NCBI GenBank assembly: GCA_003586115.2
Contig: QVOM02000115.1
Location: 3,365,973-3,429,972 of the forward strand
Length of the DNA stretch: 64,000 bases
Origin: Salvator merianae
Lineage: Eukaryota; Chordata; Lepidosauria; Squamata; Teiidae
Reading direction: 5' to 3'
Shown one piece after another: positions 12,624-23,968 of this stretch. Position 1 is the first letter of the stretch. Every line of letters starts with the position of its first letter. A model generated the notes under the pieces. That model saw only the letters and a program-made list of their open reading frames with translations, had not been told where the DNA came from and did no database searches. The position numbers and the translations under genes were made by a program.

Positions 12624-12728
12624 GTACCATATCAAACTTGATCCTGACCCATGCAGATCTGTTGCTTTTATTCTCCTACCCATTTTGGGGATGCTCATGA
12701 ATGCCACAACCACAAAAGTTAAATCCAG
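12624..12728 (+). CDS. PGAP1: PGAP1 coding exon (sixth in window)
   Basis: Acceptor TTTTTTCCCCAACAG, donor CAG|GTATCT; 105 nt. The first base completes an arginine codon, then YHIKLDPDPCRSVAFILLPI and LGMLMNATTTKVKS. The LDPDPC motif and the hydrophobic stretch fit the penultimate region of PGAP1. The last two bases, AG, are completed by the final exon 5.9 kb downstream. Confidence 0.92.
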
Positions 12729-13879
12729 GTATCTTGGTCAATTGTCTTCATTTTTCAGCTCAGTTACAAAAACACTTTTGTGTTGTCAGTCTCTTTCCTT
12801 TGGCTTTCTAGTTTGATGGGCTGCATTCAAAGGCATCTGGAAAGGGACACGAGGGAGGTACTATTTACCATGTCTGCAGTACCCCCCCTTCCCCGTTGAC
12901 CAGATTTTCATAGGTTAGTAGAGGACCAGATAGAACAAGATTTATGTATCATTTGTCCTAATGATTAGTTATGTGGATATCTCAGATTAAACTTCTGTAC
13001 TTTTAAAGTGAATATTTTCATGTTTTTAGCTAATTAATAGAAGTTATTGTTATAAAAGTAGCTTATTTATTTCCCTCTTATTTGTGGAATGCTTCAGATC
13101 TGTGTATGGTTTTTCAGATTACATCTCACAGTGTAATGATCAGTAGAAATTAGTTTGCTTTTCTACTGCATCCACAAGTGTTGTTAAAAAAACTAGTGCT
13201 GTGATTCATGTCAAGGGCAGCACAATATTTATTTTTAGTTCAGTTTTGGTAGCGTTATCACCAAGCGACATTGACAGGGAAAAGCAGCAAGAACTGTGGA
13301 TGACTGTACTTGGACTTAGGGGAATTTTATTTATATGTTTGTTTATTCAGTACAGTTTTATCCTGCCCTTAAGTCCTAGTAAAGCTCTCAGGGTGGTTTA
13401 CAATACATAATGCCATAAAAGTCCCTGTCCTCAAACTTAAAATTTAAAAAAGGCAAAATATTTTTTTAATAATACTTGGGGTACCATCTTGTACCCTGAG
13501 CGTAGCTTTATGATTGGAGACTGATCTTATCTCCATAGTACTTACTTAAACTCATTTTTCAGCTCGTATAGTTAACCCTTCTCATTTTAGATAATACTTA
13601 TCAATCTGATTAGATAAAAGCTTGATAAATAAATTGGCCACAATATCTGTAATCATTTCCACTAATGGGTCCATGTACAAGACCGGCTTTGAGATTTATC
13701 ATTTCAGAGTGACCAGGGTAGGGCTGATGGAAAATACCAAATTAACAATACTCCTCAACCACCCAAATATCTATCTTTTCTACTGGTCCCTAAACAGCAT
13801 AGGGCATTTTCACTAGCACTGTGAAATGTCCTCCCTTCAGCAGTCTTGGATAGTAGATATAAAAAAACACCTCTTGCTG
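12729..13879. other. PGAP1 intron with antisense LINE tail
   Basis: Positions 13335-13450 (TTTATCCTGCCC, then CTCAGGGTGGTTTACAA) look like the antisense 3' end of an L2-like LINE or a SINE that borrowed it. Nothing else recognised. Confidence 0.45.
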
Positions 13880-14300
13880 ATTGCTTATGACCTTGTCAAA
13901 AGAATGAAATAGAAACAACAGGACATGTACTGTTATTTTGCCTATTCTACAGAGACACAAGATACCAATATATTACCCCAGCATTAATTCAATTCCCTGA
14001 CAGACAAGAAGATTTTTAAACACATAAACGGCTGTCTGCCACAAACAGGAATACAGCAAAATTCTCTGCCAACGCCATTAAAATTAGAAAACAAATTCTT
14101 GAGCAGCCTGATATTTAGTTGGAACAAGCTTCTTGAAGGTTTGGTAGTAGATCAGGTTTGGCATTTCATTTCATTTTATTTTTTTTAACAGGTTAAATCT
14201 TTTGAATGTATTATTTTTAATTGTTACTGGAACTTTTGATTTCTGTAATGTTGTACATAATAATATATTCTGGTCAAGGAGCAAATAAACTTAATTGAAA
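13880..14300 (+). mobile_element. LINE 3' end (reverse-transcriptase C-terminus and tail)
   Basis: In the + direction, broken frames read ETTGHVLLFC-FYRDTRYQYI, the histidine-cysteine motif found at the C-terminus of several LINE reverse transcriptases (sHVLFxCPxYxxxR). The 3' UTR ends near TGGTCAAGGAGCAAATAAACTT. A relative of this LINE lies in the opposite orientation at 48.27-48.66 kb with the same protein motif and a similar tail. The exact clade cannot be fixed by eye. Confidence 0.6.
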
Positions 14301-15149
14301 AGAGACAGGAGGACAAAGGGATTGGGATGGGCGAGAGGGTTAAATGACTCCTAGAAGGCAGTTGAAGAAGGAATCTGATGTTGTCTGGTAGGGCAAATGG
14401 AGAGCCCTACAGTGCCATCTGGCCTTCTTCTCTTACTATTTGACTATGCTCTAGTTGTGTTAGAAAACAGTGTTTTTCTTGACACAGAGAGTATGCTGGA
14501 TGATGTAGAATGTGCTGCTGGGAAAGCCTTCTCATAGAAAGGTATACAAGTCAGCAAGTAGATGCCACTCCCGCCCTATTAAGTAACAGTTTGCCCAAAG
14601 TATGAGAACACTGCTATAAGATTGGCATTTGAGATTATTTAGTGCTTTTCAATGTACAGATCTGTCACTGGCTACTATTCATCTTGGTGGCCCTGCGTGG
14701 ATGTGCCATGAATCAGAGATACAATCCCAATGCAACACAGTTTCCATTATAAATCCACTTCCTTATTACGCCCAATACAACCTGTACTACTTCACATATC
14801 TAATCACCAAATCACCAAATGTTGGAGTTCCAAAGGACAGGACAGGACAGGACTACTGAAGTGACTCTTATATTTTTAGAAGTCATCCCAAAAGGGCCTC
14901 ATAACATTCCAAAATAAACTAGATCACCAATTACTTTCTGCGTAAGATATGTAAAACCACAGCCTTCCCTTAACTGGTTGATTAATAAGAAGTGAGGCCC
15001 AGTGTGACAGAAAAGAATACCACAGACAGTAAAATACCGTCTGAACCTTTACTGAGATCTTACCAGTATATTTGTCACACATTCAAAGGGAGAGAAAGGA
15101 ATGTTGTTACTTATGTGAAAAGTCCCTTTCTGGTGGTCAGATGAGGACA
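14301..15149. other. PGAP1 intron, nothing recognised
   Basis: Contains a short GGACA tandem at 14835-14850 and no identifiable element. Confidence 0.35.
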
Positions 15150-15960
15150 TGTACCCTGGGTATCCTTCCCTTGCTTCAGCCTGAATCACCTATAAGTGGT
15201 GGTGGATAGCAGTGTAAAAAGAGATTGCTGCCACCCACTGCCTCAGTTCCACATCTGAACTGTAGCCCATGGGACTGGACACCTGCAAGATGCCCGAAAA
15301 CAAAGACAGAAGGAGGGAGGGAGGTTGGTCCAAGGGCAGAGGCTGGCCAGAGCAAAACAAGTGGTCACCTCACCTCTTCTAGTTGGGAGCTACTGACTAG
15401 ATGGAAGAACGCAGCTGTAGCTTCCGATTAGCACAGAGTGCAGACGCTGCCTAGTCAGGGAGAGAGTCTGACAGAATAAAGAGGAGGTTGGCCGGAACAA
15501 ATCAAAGGCCACCCCACTCTCCTCAGCCAGGAAGGAAAACTGCTGCCAGGTGTAGAAGGGCAAAACGGTCCCCCTGCTGCTCAAGCCAAGGAAACCAACA
15601 TCTGGCCAGCAATGGCCGTGTTAGCTCTGCAGCGGTGAGGCAAGTAGTGGAGAAGCGAGCAGCTAGGCTCTAAAGTCACCACCTCCCAGGGGGCGGGCTG
15701 AGAATCCTTGCTGAAATACAGCACCACAAGTAAAGTAACAGTCAAAGTCCCCCAAAGAAACACTAAAACACTAAAAAACAACCACCACCTTTTTCTGCTG
15801 AGAAAATAACTCTCCTTCAGGAGTAAACATGCTTACAATGTTGGGGTGAAGCAATGTCAAAGGGACTGAGGTAGTAGCCGGCAGTTTCTTTTTATACCGC
15901 TACGCAGTGCCACCTACAGGACATTCAGGGTGAAGCAAGTGAAGGATACCCAGAGTATAA
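15150..15960. mobile_element. Element of about 0.8 kb with long inverted terminal repeats
   Basis: The left arm, about 15155-15207 (CTGGGTATCCTTCCCTTGCT and following), returns in inverted form at about 15900-15955 (AAGCAAGTGAAGGATACCCA), matching at roughly four of five positions. The interior is moderately GC-rich without a credible coding frame. Long imperfect inverted ends without a clean short target duplication would suit a DIRS-type remnant or a foldback DNA element; the sequence does not decide between them. Confidence 0.5.
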
Positions 15961-16539
15961 ATCTGAGCCTGAGCCAGAATATCAATAAAGAAATTAAAAA
16001 ATAAATATTTATTTCAACATCTCCCTGGGAAATTTTAAGCTAAGATAGAAGGAAGGCAGAAGAAGCAATGTCTAGCAGTAGTTAGCTTAGGCTGAGAGAC
16101 ATCAAGCTGTAAGCTTCAATGGAATGTGGCCATTTACCGAAGGACTGCATGCATAGCAGCATTCCCAAGCAATGGGATAGTGGATCTGACCAAGCAAAGG
16201 AGTTCCTCTCCAAGTCTCCCCACAGACCAGGTTCTCTTTTATACCTTTTTGTACTCAAATTATTTCTCCAGCTTAGAACTTCAAGGTCATCAGTATCAGT
16301 AATCTTTTTTTCATCCTTAATTTCTTTTAATAAACTCCTTGTTTAAATTTACTTCCCTTTTATCTTCTTCACACCATCTTCACCAGCCTTGTTGACTTAG
16401 AAGTTTCTACTAGTCTCTTCTGTGTAAACAGTTTCATTGACAGCTGGCCAAAGTAAATCCTGCTGCAGTTACTCCTAGGTCTAAAACAACTCCTTAAACA
16501 GATCTGCAATAGAGTCCTATTTAGTGCAATACTAATGTG

Positions 16540-17321
16540 TAGGGATTTGCACGAAGCTTCGTGCACTTCGTATTTCGCGCGAAGATGGCGTTTCCGCCGT
16601 CTTCGCGCGAAATGCGAAGACAAAAGGGGCTCGCGAATGCGAATGGTGAAGGTCCCGGCGACCTTCGAGACCTTCACCATTTGCTGCGAGCTCCCTCTTT
16701 TTGGCCGCGAGAAGCTCCTGCATCAGAGCGTAGAAGCTTCACGCAGCCTAAAAGAGGGAGACCGATCGGAAACGTCAGAAAGTCAATGCTGAATCCGATC
16801 ACTAAAGTAGTGCTGCCTCTGTGACAGGCAGCACTTAACTTTAGCGACTGGATTCGGCATTGATTTTTCTCCGTTTCTGATCGCTGTCTCTCATTCCCCC
16901 CCCTAGTCTGTCAGCGCGCACACTGACAGACTGGGGGGGGGGGAATGAGAGAGTGCTGCGCGACCGGAAAGAGAGAAATCAAGGCAAAGGGAAGACCTTC
17001 GCCTTGATTTCTCTCTTTCCGATCGCGCTCTCTCTTATTCCCCCTAGTCTGTCAGTGAGCGCGCGCGACTGACAGGCTAGGGGGAATGAGAGAGCGATCG
17101 GAAACGGAGACAAATCAAGGCGAAGGGAAGACCTTCGTGGCGAAGGTCTTCCCTTCGCCTTGATTTGTCTCCGTTTCCGATCAGTCGATCGCTGCGAAGA
17201 TTTTCGCCGCGAAAACGAAAGGCTCCCTTTTCGAGCCTCTCGTTTTCGTGCGAAAACGAAGCTCCCTTGCTTTGCAGCACTGCGAAGCGAAGAGGGGAAA
17301 GTGCCTTCGTGCACACCCCTA
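16540..17321. mobile_element. hAT-type MITE made of nested palindromes
   Basis: The element runs from TAGGGATTTGCACGAAG to its inverted partner at 17305-17321 (15 of 17 positions match). It is flanked by CTAATGTG (16532-16539) and CTTATGTG (17322-17329), an 8-bp target duplication with one change, as expected for the hAT superfamily. The 782-bp interior is CpG-rich, unlike its surroundings, and consists of several hairpins in series: arms with AGTCTGTCAG near 16905/16925, GTCTGTCAGTGAGCG near 17050, and the GACCTTCG-CGAAGGTC centre near 17134. All open frames in it on both strands are by-products of this symmetry. No transposase. Confidence 0.8.
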
Positions 17322-17467
17322 CTTATGTGTGGTCCTCAGTTCTGTTCTTGCTCCAGAAATGGATAAAGCAAGATATGGATAAGGGACAATAGTCAGGGAA
17401 AGAGAAAAACATAGTTCAAAGAGTAAGGAGACAATTATTGTCTTCAGCACTAACCTGCTCTGAAATA

Positions 17468-17489
17468 TGGTGGTGGTGGTGGTGGTGGT
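17468..17489. repeat. TGG trinucleotide repeat
   Basis: About seven tandem copies of TGG, followed at 17530-17552 by a GGAGT pentanucleotide run. Confidence 0.9.
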
Positions 17490-17739
17490 ATTGGGGCGGG
17501 AAGTGAGGTGAGGAGGCCTGGCTTGGGGAGGTGGAGTGGAGTGGAGTGGAGCCCTTCACCTCTTTCTCTCTGAGAAAGGAGCAGCCTTGAGGCAGGAGGG
17601 TACCATGGCGGTGGGCTTCTGCTGCTGGAGACTCTGCCAGCAGAGTAGAAGCAGCTCGCGGACAGGCTTTTAAATGGAGTATCAGTTTTTTATTACCCTT
17701 TCCTGGCTTCCTGCCTTACTCATCTCCCCTGCTGATTTT

Positions 17740-17955
17740 CTTCCCCAAAGTACTCTGGATATACCTCATCATCATCCACAACAACATCTGCATCAACACT
17801 GGGTGGTTTCCAGTGCCTTGTCAAGACCTGTTTGGTTTAGCTTTTATCAGTTATTTTATTTTTGTTTTTAATGCTGTTTCTAATTCCTGTTGCCATTCAA
17901 CCTGTGACTGAGGTACAGGGTGGTATATAAATCCTCTATAAATAAAGGAATATAT
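17740..17955 (+). repeat. L2-like LINE 3' end
   Basis: The run ending CAGGGTGGTATATAAATCC and CTATAAATAAA is the usual 3' end of L2-like LINEs in reptiles (a GGCGGTATATAAATAAA-type tail). The preceding T-rich stretch fits the same element. Confidence 0.5.
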
Positions 17956-18092
17956 CTCTAGCTGAATGCTTTGGATTTCTTTTTTGCCTTGTTGGAATGC
18001 TCTTAGCTTAGAATTCTCATATAAAATTTATTGAAAATGCTTTAAGAAAATGCATTGCTTCTGTTTCTGAGTGTATAATTAAGTGTACTAGG

Positions 18093-18288
18093 CAGTGGTG
18101 TCTTGTGGCTTTAAGGTGGGGGGTGATTTCAGGTGCTGGCTGGGTGATTGCTGGCCATGAAAATAGTTGCTGTCCCCTGAGGGGGGGTCATGCATCAGCG
18201 CACCAAAGAAAAACACACGCCCCTGCAGCCAGCAGTCGTTTGGCCGGTGCCTGTGATCACCCAGCCTTAAAGCTATGAGTCACCACTT
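18093..18288. mobile_element. Short MITE with CAGTGGTG ends
   Basis: The left end, CAGTGGTGTCTTGTGGCTTT, returns inverted on the right as AAGTGGTGACTCATAGCTTT; the symmetry extends about 45 nt (AAGG, GGGTGAT and CAGG blocks). Flanks resemble each other (GTACTAGG against TAGCTAGG) but not well enough to claim a target duplication. Confidence 0.6.
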
Positions 18289-18607
18289 ATAGCTAGGCCT
18301 TTGATGGAGCACATCAGGGAATACCTGGCATTAATATTGCTAATAGCAGTCGCTAATAGCTTGCATGTTATGTGTAAATTCAATAATTTGGGAGCTTGTG
18401 GGTTGGTTGCTTCAGGGATTATGTTCCTTCAGATCAGCACTTTGTGTAGAAGTCCCTAGTTTAATGAGAAATTTAACTTCAGTTGTGGAAATACTGGCTG
18501 TTGCCATTTCTATGTCCTACAAATGGCTGTTTCAAGAATCAAACCCTGGACTTTTTTTGTGAAAATAATTCTTTTGTTAATTGTTGTGTTTGTTTTTTAC
18601 CTCACAG

Positions 18608-18746
18608 TAAACTGTTGAAGATCATGGTCCATCTTCCACTTCCTTTGTCCATTGCTGTTGTGGCTTTTGCACCGACGCACTTATACCGAATACACTACTT
18701 CGTAATCATTCCTCTTCTTCTTCATGCTTTATGCTGCATTGTATAA
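18608..18746 (+). CDS. PGAP1: PGAP1 last coding exon with stop codon
   Basis: Acceptor TTTTTTACCTCACAG. The first base completes a serine codon, then [40 protein letters not shown] and LCCIV before TAA at 18744-18746. It contains two hydrophobic stretches and the HLYR motif between them. The seven exons sum to 935 nt, that is two leading bases plus 311 codons including the stop, with no internal stop. This continuity is the strongest evidence that the gene is intact here. The intron before this exon, 5.9 kb, is inflated by mobile elements. Confidence 0.93.
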
Positions 18747-19804
18747 AACTCCAGCTTACCAAAGTACTTTGCTCACCAGCAAGAGGAGTGGAAGTTTGAA
18801 TAAGAAATGATCCAGAATGTCATGATAATATCATGAGCTTTATCTTCTGTCAGTTTCAAAAGACAAATCCAGAATAGAAAACTTGAATGATAATTATGTT
18901 GAAAAACATAGGATTTTGTTTCATCTTTCTTTTTTTAAGTAAGATGTTGAACTGAATAATTCAACAGCATTTTTAATCTGGTAACAAACACTATAGTTCA
19001 ATTTCCTGGTGTTGGGGAAAAGGTTTTTTTTTTTGTTTTAAACAAACATAAATGTACGTATTCCATATGATCTTCAGAACAAAGCACATTTTCTCTAGTC
19101 ATATGCTGACTTACACACAAAACATTCACAAAATGAATAGCCAGTAAGACAGTCTAAAATTTCTTCTCCCATTGCAGGCAGCTGCTATAACTTGGTCTTT
19201 CTTCTTTTCTAAACTGTAATGCTGTTCCTTTGCTATATTTTTGGTGATAAATCCACAGCAAATTGTAGGGGAGGGGTTCTAGTACATCAAAGTATGTTGT
19301 GCGTAACATAATTTAGCATACCTGTGGCTGTGTATGCATGTACTGTAACCCTGTAAATCTCGGGGCAGATTCTGTGTTGACTGTTTCTGTGTAGAGAGAT
19401 TTCTTCTGGTATACCCAGAAGAGCGAAGAAAAGTAGTATCACACAAATACCCAAATGTATATTTGGCAAAGCCTGCATTGAGAATAAAGAGGAATTGCTC
19501 CCTAAATTTGGAAAGGTGTTACAGGCCTGCAGTGAGAAGGAGAAGATGTTGTCTGTTCCACTTTTGCACTGGAATTATCACTTAATGGTTCACAATCTCC
19601 ATTTGAATGTAAGGATTTTAGTAAGGCACTTTAGGCTACCATAAACATTTGATTGTCTAGAGAATAGTTTCCACATGTTGGCCACTTTCTTCAGGAGTGG
19701 GACAGGAGGGTTTACAAATTTTTTTAAACAACATTAACCAAATTTTAGTTGTGACTGTTGTTATAAGGATGAATTATCTAGACTGATGTTAATTTGGACT
19801 ACCT

Positions 19805-19985
19805 GGCCCTTTCTGCACTTGGTGTTATTCCAGATTATATCTTGGAATAGGGATCTGCCATCTGCATGCTGCTATGAACCTATAGCAGGCCCCACCTGGG
19901 GTCTGCTATAATCTGCACTAGCATGTGGATAGCCAGTCCCTATTCTGGGATATAGTTCAGAATAAAGCCAAGTGCAGAAAGGGCC
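19805..19985. mobile_element. MITE of the GGCCCTTTCTGCAC family
   Basis: The left arm, GGCCCTTTCTGCACTTGGTG, and right arm are inverted copies over about 50 nt with a short centre near 19895-19905. Close relatives lie at 44800-44980 (complete) and 22552-22640 (left part only). Confidence 0.7.
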
Positions 19986-21569
19986 CTAGTATCTTAAGTC
20001 AGAATGATGCAGTTCTCACTTGATTGTATAAGATGATTCATCAACTTATGTACTGATAGAAGAGCATAATATAACAAAAAAAAGTACTCATCTTTATCTG
20101 CATAAAGATGTGTCAGAAGAATCTGCCCTTGGAGGGATGCCTGTGTGCCAAATACTGTATCAAATATTTCTGAAGTAGCAGTGTATTCCTTGGTACTTGC
20201 AAAGAAATGTGCAGGAGATTATATCCAACTACAGGTGTTAATCCTCTTGTACCTCACCATCACCTTCAAAACTGGCAGTCATTTTATAATTCTAACCAAT
20301 CACATTCGAGTATGGCTAGTTTATCTGCTGATATACAGCTGTACGTACCTCCTATTTATTTCTGATTCATCCATTGCCTTGTTACCTAAGCACTGATCTT
20401 CCATGGCAGCTGGCTTTCTTCTCCTGAAGAAGGCCACTTCTTTGAACCAAGTTACACAACATATTTTATCCTGCCTTTCTCTGTTTTTTATCATTCCTGC
20501 CTTAAGTGCCTCATTTAGCTAATTCTGGCTTGTGTGTATTAGTCATTCAGTTTTCTTGGATGTAAAAGCTCTATACAGATATCTTTAGTAGATTCAAGAA
20601 GAAGCTGTTCCAAGTATAGATCTCTACTACAAACTTACTATTTAGTAGTTAAAGCTGAGCTTTATAATAAGAACAAGTATTTAAAATACTTTGACGAGTT
20701 TTATAGTCTCAGCGTTTCAGTGCCTGAGTCTATGCTGGTTGCTGCTTTTACCTAGGTCCTTTGAGCAAACTATATTGTTAATTCTGTGATCTGACTTGCA
20801 GACAATTGTGGTATTAAACTTGTATATAAGGACAAAAATGGAAATACTTTGAATACTTTGTGTGTCTGTGCATTGAGAGTTCTCTTGCATATTGCGCTAG
20901 GCTTTTATCAATAAATAGGCAAGGTTAAAGGGAAGCCAAAAATCCTCATTTAAAGCAGCTTAAAAGGGTGCTCCTGTGCCTTTTAATCGCTCTACACGAG
21001 AGACAATGTTGGCACTGGATTTTTGTTTTGGCTTGGTGTTGCAGTAGAAACTACACTTGCCAAATCTTTCAGCTTCAAGCAGTTATTCAAAACGGAAGGT
21101 GGGTACCTGTCATTGGAAGCCTGACCCATTGCGATTGCAGTCTTTTTGAAGGCCCTTGTTAGGTGCCAGACTGTTCTGTTTGCTACTGAATTATCTGGTC
21201 TTGCTTTAGGGAGCGCCTGTAGCCCTTGCTACATCAGGCTGACTAGAGGAAAGCAGAGTCCATGTCCTTCCTAGCTAGGTTAGAATGTCCTCCATTCATA
21301 GCAGGATAGCGGGCTTTTTTTTTTTTTTTAACCAACTACAGATGTTCAGGCTCAGAACAGATCTAACAGGTTAGTAGGGCACCTCTAAAAGATCAAGCCA
21401 CTTAAGAGATCGTCGTGGTTCTGTTTTCATTGTTTCACAAAGTGTTTTGTTATTTTACATGCAATTCTTTGATTAAATTAATATATGAAAATATGTGTGT
21501 TGGCTGATCTCCCTTTGAATTCTCCACAAATTAACATTATGCTTCCTATGCGGACTTTACAGAATCTCA

Positions 21570-21960
21570 TGGGGCCAGTTCGCACTTTAAGCTAGTGAGC
21601 ATCAGAGACCCTCACTAGCCAAGTGCCTCCACATATTTATGGAGGCCCACGTGATAGGGAGCAGACTCCAACTGCTCTCAATCATGACTAACTGTGGAAC
21701 ACTAAATTATGCTCCATAACTTGACCAGGAACAGCTAGCCTGCTTCCAGTCAAGTGCATTGGCACCCCCTTCTGGGTGGGAATGCATGGCCACACAGCAC
21801 ACTGCGGCTGTGCAATTGTGTGATCATTCCTGCTTGATCCATGGCACTGCTGGTTGTCATGGCAGCAGCCGGATGCTTCCCACCACTGTCATGGTGTAGA
21901 TCAGGAGCAGGATATCAGCATTCGCGGTGCAAATGCTGGTATCCTGCTAGTATTCCTCTC
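21570..21960 (+). mobile_element. MITE of the GGGCC-GTTCGCACTTT family
   Basis: It begins GGGCCAGTTCGCACTTTAAG, then GTGAGCATCA. An inverted relative lies at about 41010-41440, whose right end read on the other strand begins AGGGCCTTTTTGCACTTTGG followed by CAAGCATCAAGG. The distal end is not sharply defined. Confidence 0.5.
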
Positions 21961-22551
21961 TAGGGTCCCGCAATGTGGTTGGTGTCTGCACTGCATGGTC
22001 CCATTCCACGTTAGAAAAGGATAGTTATCCTGTTCTAAAGTGGCAAGTGGGAAAATGCCCATGGCGTTCTTGTGAACTTTTCTGTGTATTTTTCTATCTG
22101 ATTATGAATCAATGCATTTACACTTCTGAATTATATACATGCTTTGTGGGTACTTTTCCACATTGTGTCCCAAAGTCTGTTTGTGGTTCTTTTTATTCCT
22201 CACTTTCAGTTACTTTTTTCCACTTCCTAATTTTTGATTTATTAGTTGAGCCAACAGGCTTGCACTGTCAAGTGAGTTCCCATATAAGTGTGCCTAGGTA
22301 CTGTCCTATATAGCTTTACTTAGGAATAGGTTTAACTGAACTCCATTTATTTAAGAACATAGGTAATGCCTGGTGGATTGGAGCAGAGCTGGGCCCTTTT
22401 AGTCCAGCAACCTGTTCCTACAAGTGGCAATCAGTTGCATACGATAACCGAACAAGTGGGCTGTACATACGCACTTTGCCCTCCAAGCAGCTGGGTTTCT
22501 CCCTGAAATGAGCGCTTGTGCATAGTTTTGCTCTGTGAAGTATAATATAAG

Positions 22552-22640
22552 CCCTTTCTGCACTGGGCTTTATTCTGAGTTATATCCCAGAATAGAGGCC
22601 TGCTGTCTACATACTGGTGCAGGCTATGACAAGGCCCCCA
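22552..22640 (+). mobile_element. Truncated MITE (left part), GGCCCTTTCTGCAC family
   Basis: GCCCTTTCTGCACTGGGCTT and the next 70 nt match the left half of the elements at 19805 and 44800, with shared GTTATATCCCAGAATAG and CTGGTGCAGGCTATGA blocks. The right arm is missing. Confidence 0.6.
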
Positions 22641-22889
22641 GAATGGTTTGGTTTGCTGTACGTATCCTGTATATCATAAATTCTGTTCTAGGGATGATTA
22701 TTATTTTTTTCTAGTGGTGAAATAACTTGCACTAAAAGCATAATTTGTTTGCACACTTCACTCTTGTATACAAAGCAAGTGAAAGAGGCAAATATGTATC
22801 AACCTCATCTATTAAAGAAAAGGTAACATGCATACTTGCTATAATTTTTACAGGAATGCTCTTTCTGCTTGCTTGCTGCGGTGTATCTT

Positions 22890-23208
22890 CAAGTATCTGA
22901 AGGGCTGTCACAGTGCAGAAAGATTGGCCTCATTCTCACTTATATAAGAAGGAAGGACTAGAAACAATGGGATGAAACCTCAAGGGAATAGATACAGACA
23001 ATATTAGAAAAAAAACTTTCTGATAGTAAGGGCAATCAGTCAATGGAATAGGTTCCCACAGGAGGTGGTGACCTCCTCTTTGCTAGAATTCTTCAAACAG
23101 TGGCTGGACAGACATCTGTCTGTGACGGTTTAGTGAATCCTGCACTGAGCAAGGGGTTGGACTCGATGACCCTGGAGGTCCCTTCCAACTCTATGATTCT
23201 ATGATATC
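22890..23208 (+). repeat. CR1-like LINE 3' end
   Basis: Contains GGAATAGGTTCCCACAGGAG, GGGTTGGACTCGATGACC and the terminal TTCCAACTCTATGATTCTATGA-type octamer tail, all hallmarks of amniote CR1 3' ends. The reading direction is +. Confidence 0.88.
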
Positions 23209-23528
23209 ATGAGCAATCTGAGAACTATTAGTGGTTTAGTACCCTAGAATCCTTTAAGACATACTTTAGAAAAAGTCACTTTAGATATGATATATTCATG
23301 TTCAGTTTCAATCTGATTTTAGTTTTAGAAGAAAGCACACTTACACTAGTTCTTATTAAAACTATTCAAGTTTTAATTACCTTACAAATCCATGTGCTTT
23401 GCGAAAGCTAATTTCAGTACCTCTGAATATTTATGCCAGTGGTCCCTGCTTGCCGAAGAAATCTGCATTTCAGAAGGGATAATGGCATTAGATTCTTGAT
23501 TCATTGATACTCTGTATCAATTTGCTTA

Positions 23529-23670
23529 GGGCCTTTTTGTACTTTCTACCTTAGAATGGGATAATTATAGTCCACCTGCTCCCAGTACAGCTGTGGAGTG
23601 CTCCACAGCTGGACCAGGAGCAGCTGGACTATAATTATCCCATTCTAAGGTAGAAAGTACAAAAAGGCCC
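23529..23670. mobile_element. Near-perfect 142-bp hairpin MITE
   Basis: The two 70-nt arms are separated by only 2 nt. The outer 46 nt of each arm pair perfectly (GGGCCTTTTTGTACTTTCTA at the left end); the inner 24 nt pair at 20 positions. The inner CAGCTGTGGAG-CTCCACAGCTG core is shared with diverged relatives near 57.2 kb and 41.3 kb. Flanks are TTA on the left and ATA on the right. Confidence 0.85.
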
Positions 23671-23708
23671 ATAATGTTTACAGGAAACCGGATAAAGCAA
23701 CTTACTTA

Positions 23709-23968
23709 TACCATGTTTAGAATTCAAAGACATAGCCATGTTAGTCTGGATCAGTATAGCAAGGGAGTCAAGTAGCACCTTAGAGACTAGCGAAGCGGAA
23801 GAAGTTGGTAGCATGAGCTTTTGTAGACCAAGCCTACTTCATCAGATGCATGGAGTGAAGCAGGAATGATGCATCTAGAAGTAGGCTTAGTCAACAAAAG
23901 CTCATGCTACGAACTTCCTTTGTTAGTCTCTAAGATTCTACTAGACCCCCTTGCTGTACCATGTTTAG
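23709..23968. mobile_element. Inverted-repeat element with 12-bp target duplication
   Basis: TACCATGTTTAG occurs exactly at 23709-23720 and 23957-23968. Between them, a left arm (AGTAGCACCTTAGAGACTAG, later TAGCATGAGCTTTTGTAGAC) returns inverted on the right (CAACAAAAGCTCATGCTA, later TTAGTCTCTAAG). I recognise this as a widely dispersed amniote repeat of the GCCATGTTAGTCTG type but cannot name its family. Confidence 0.75.

Noticed and set aside
16532..17392. Several 60-110 codon frames on both strands, rich in Arg and Ser
   Set aside because: Stop-poor because of the GC-rich palindromic hAT MITE; mirrored on both strands and without protein similarity.
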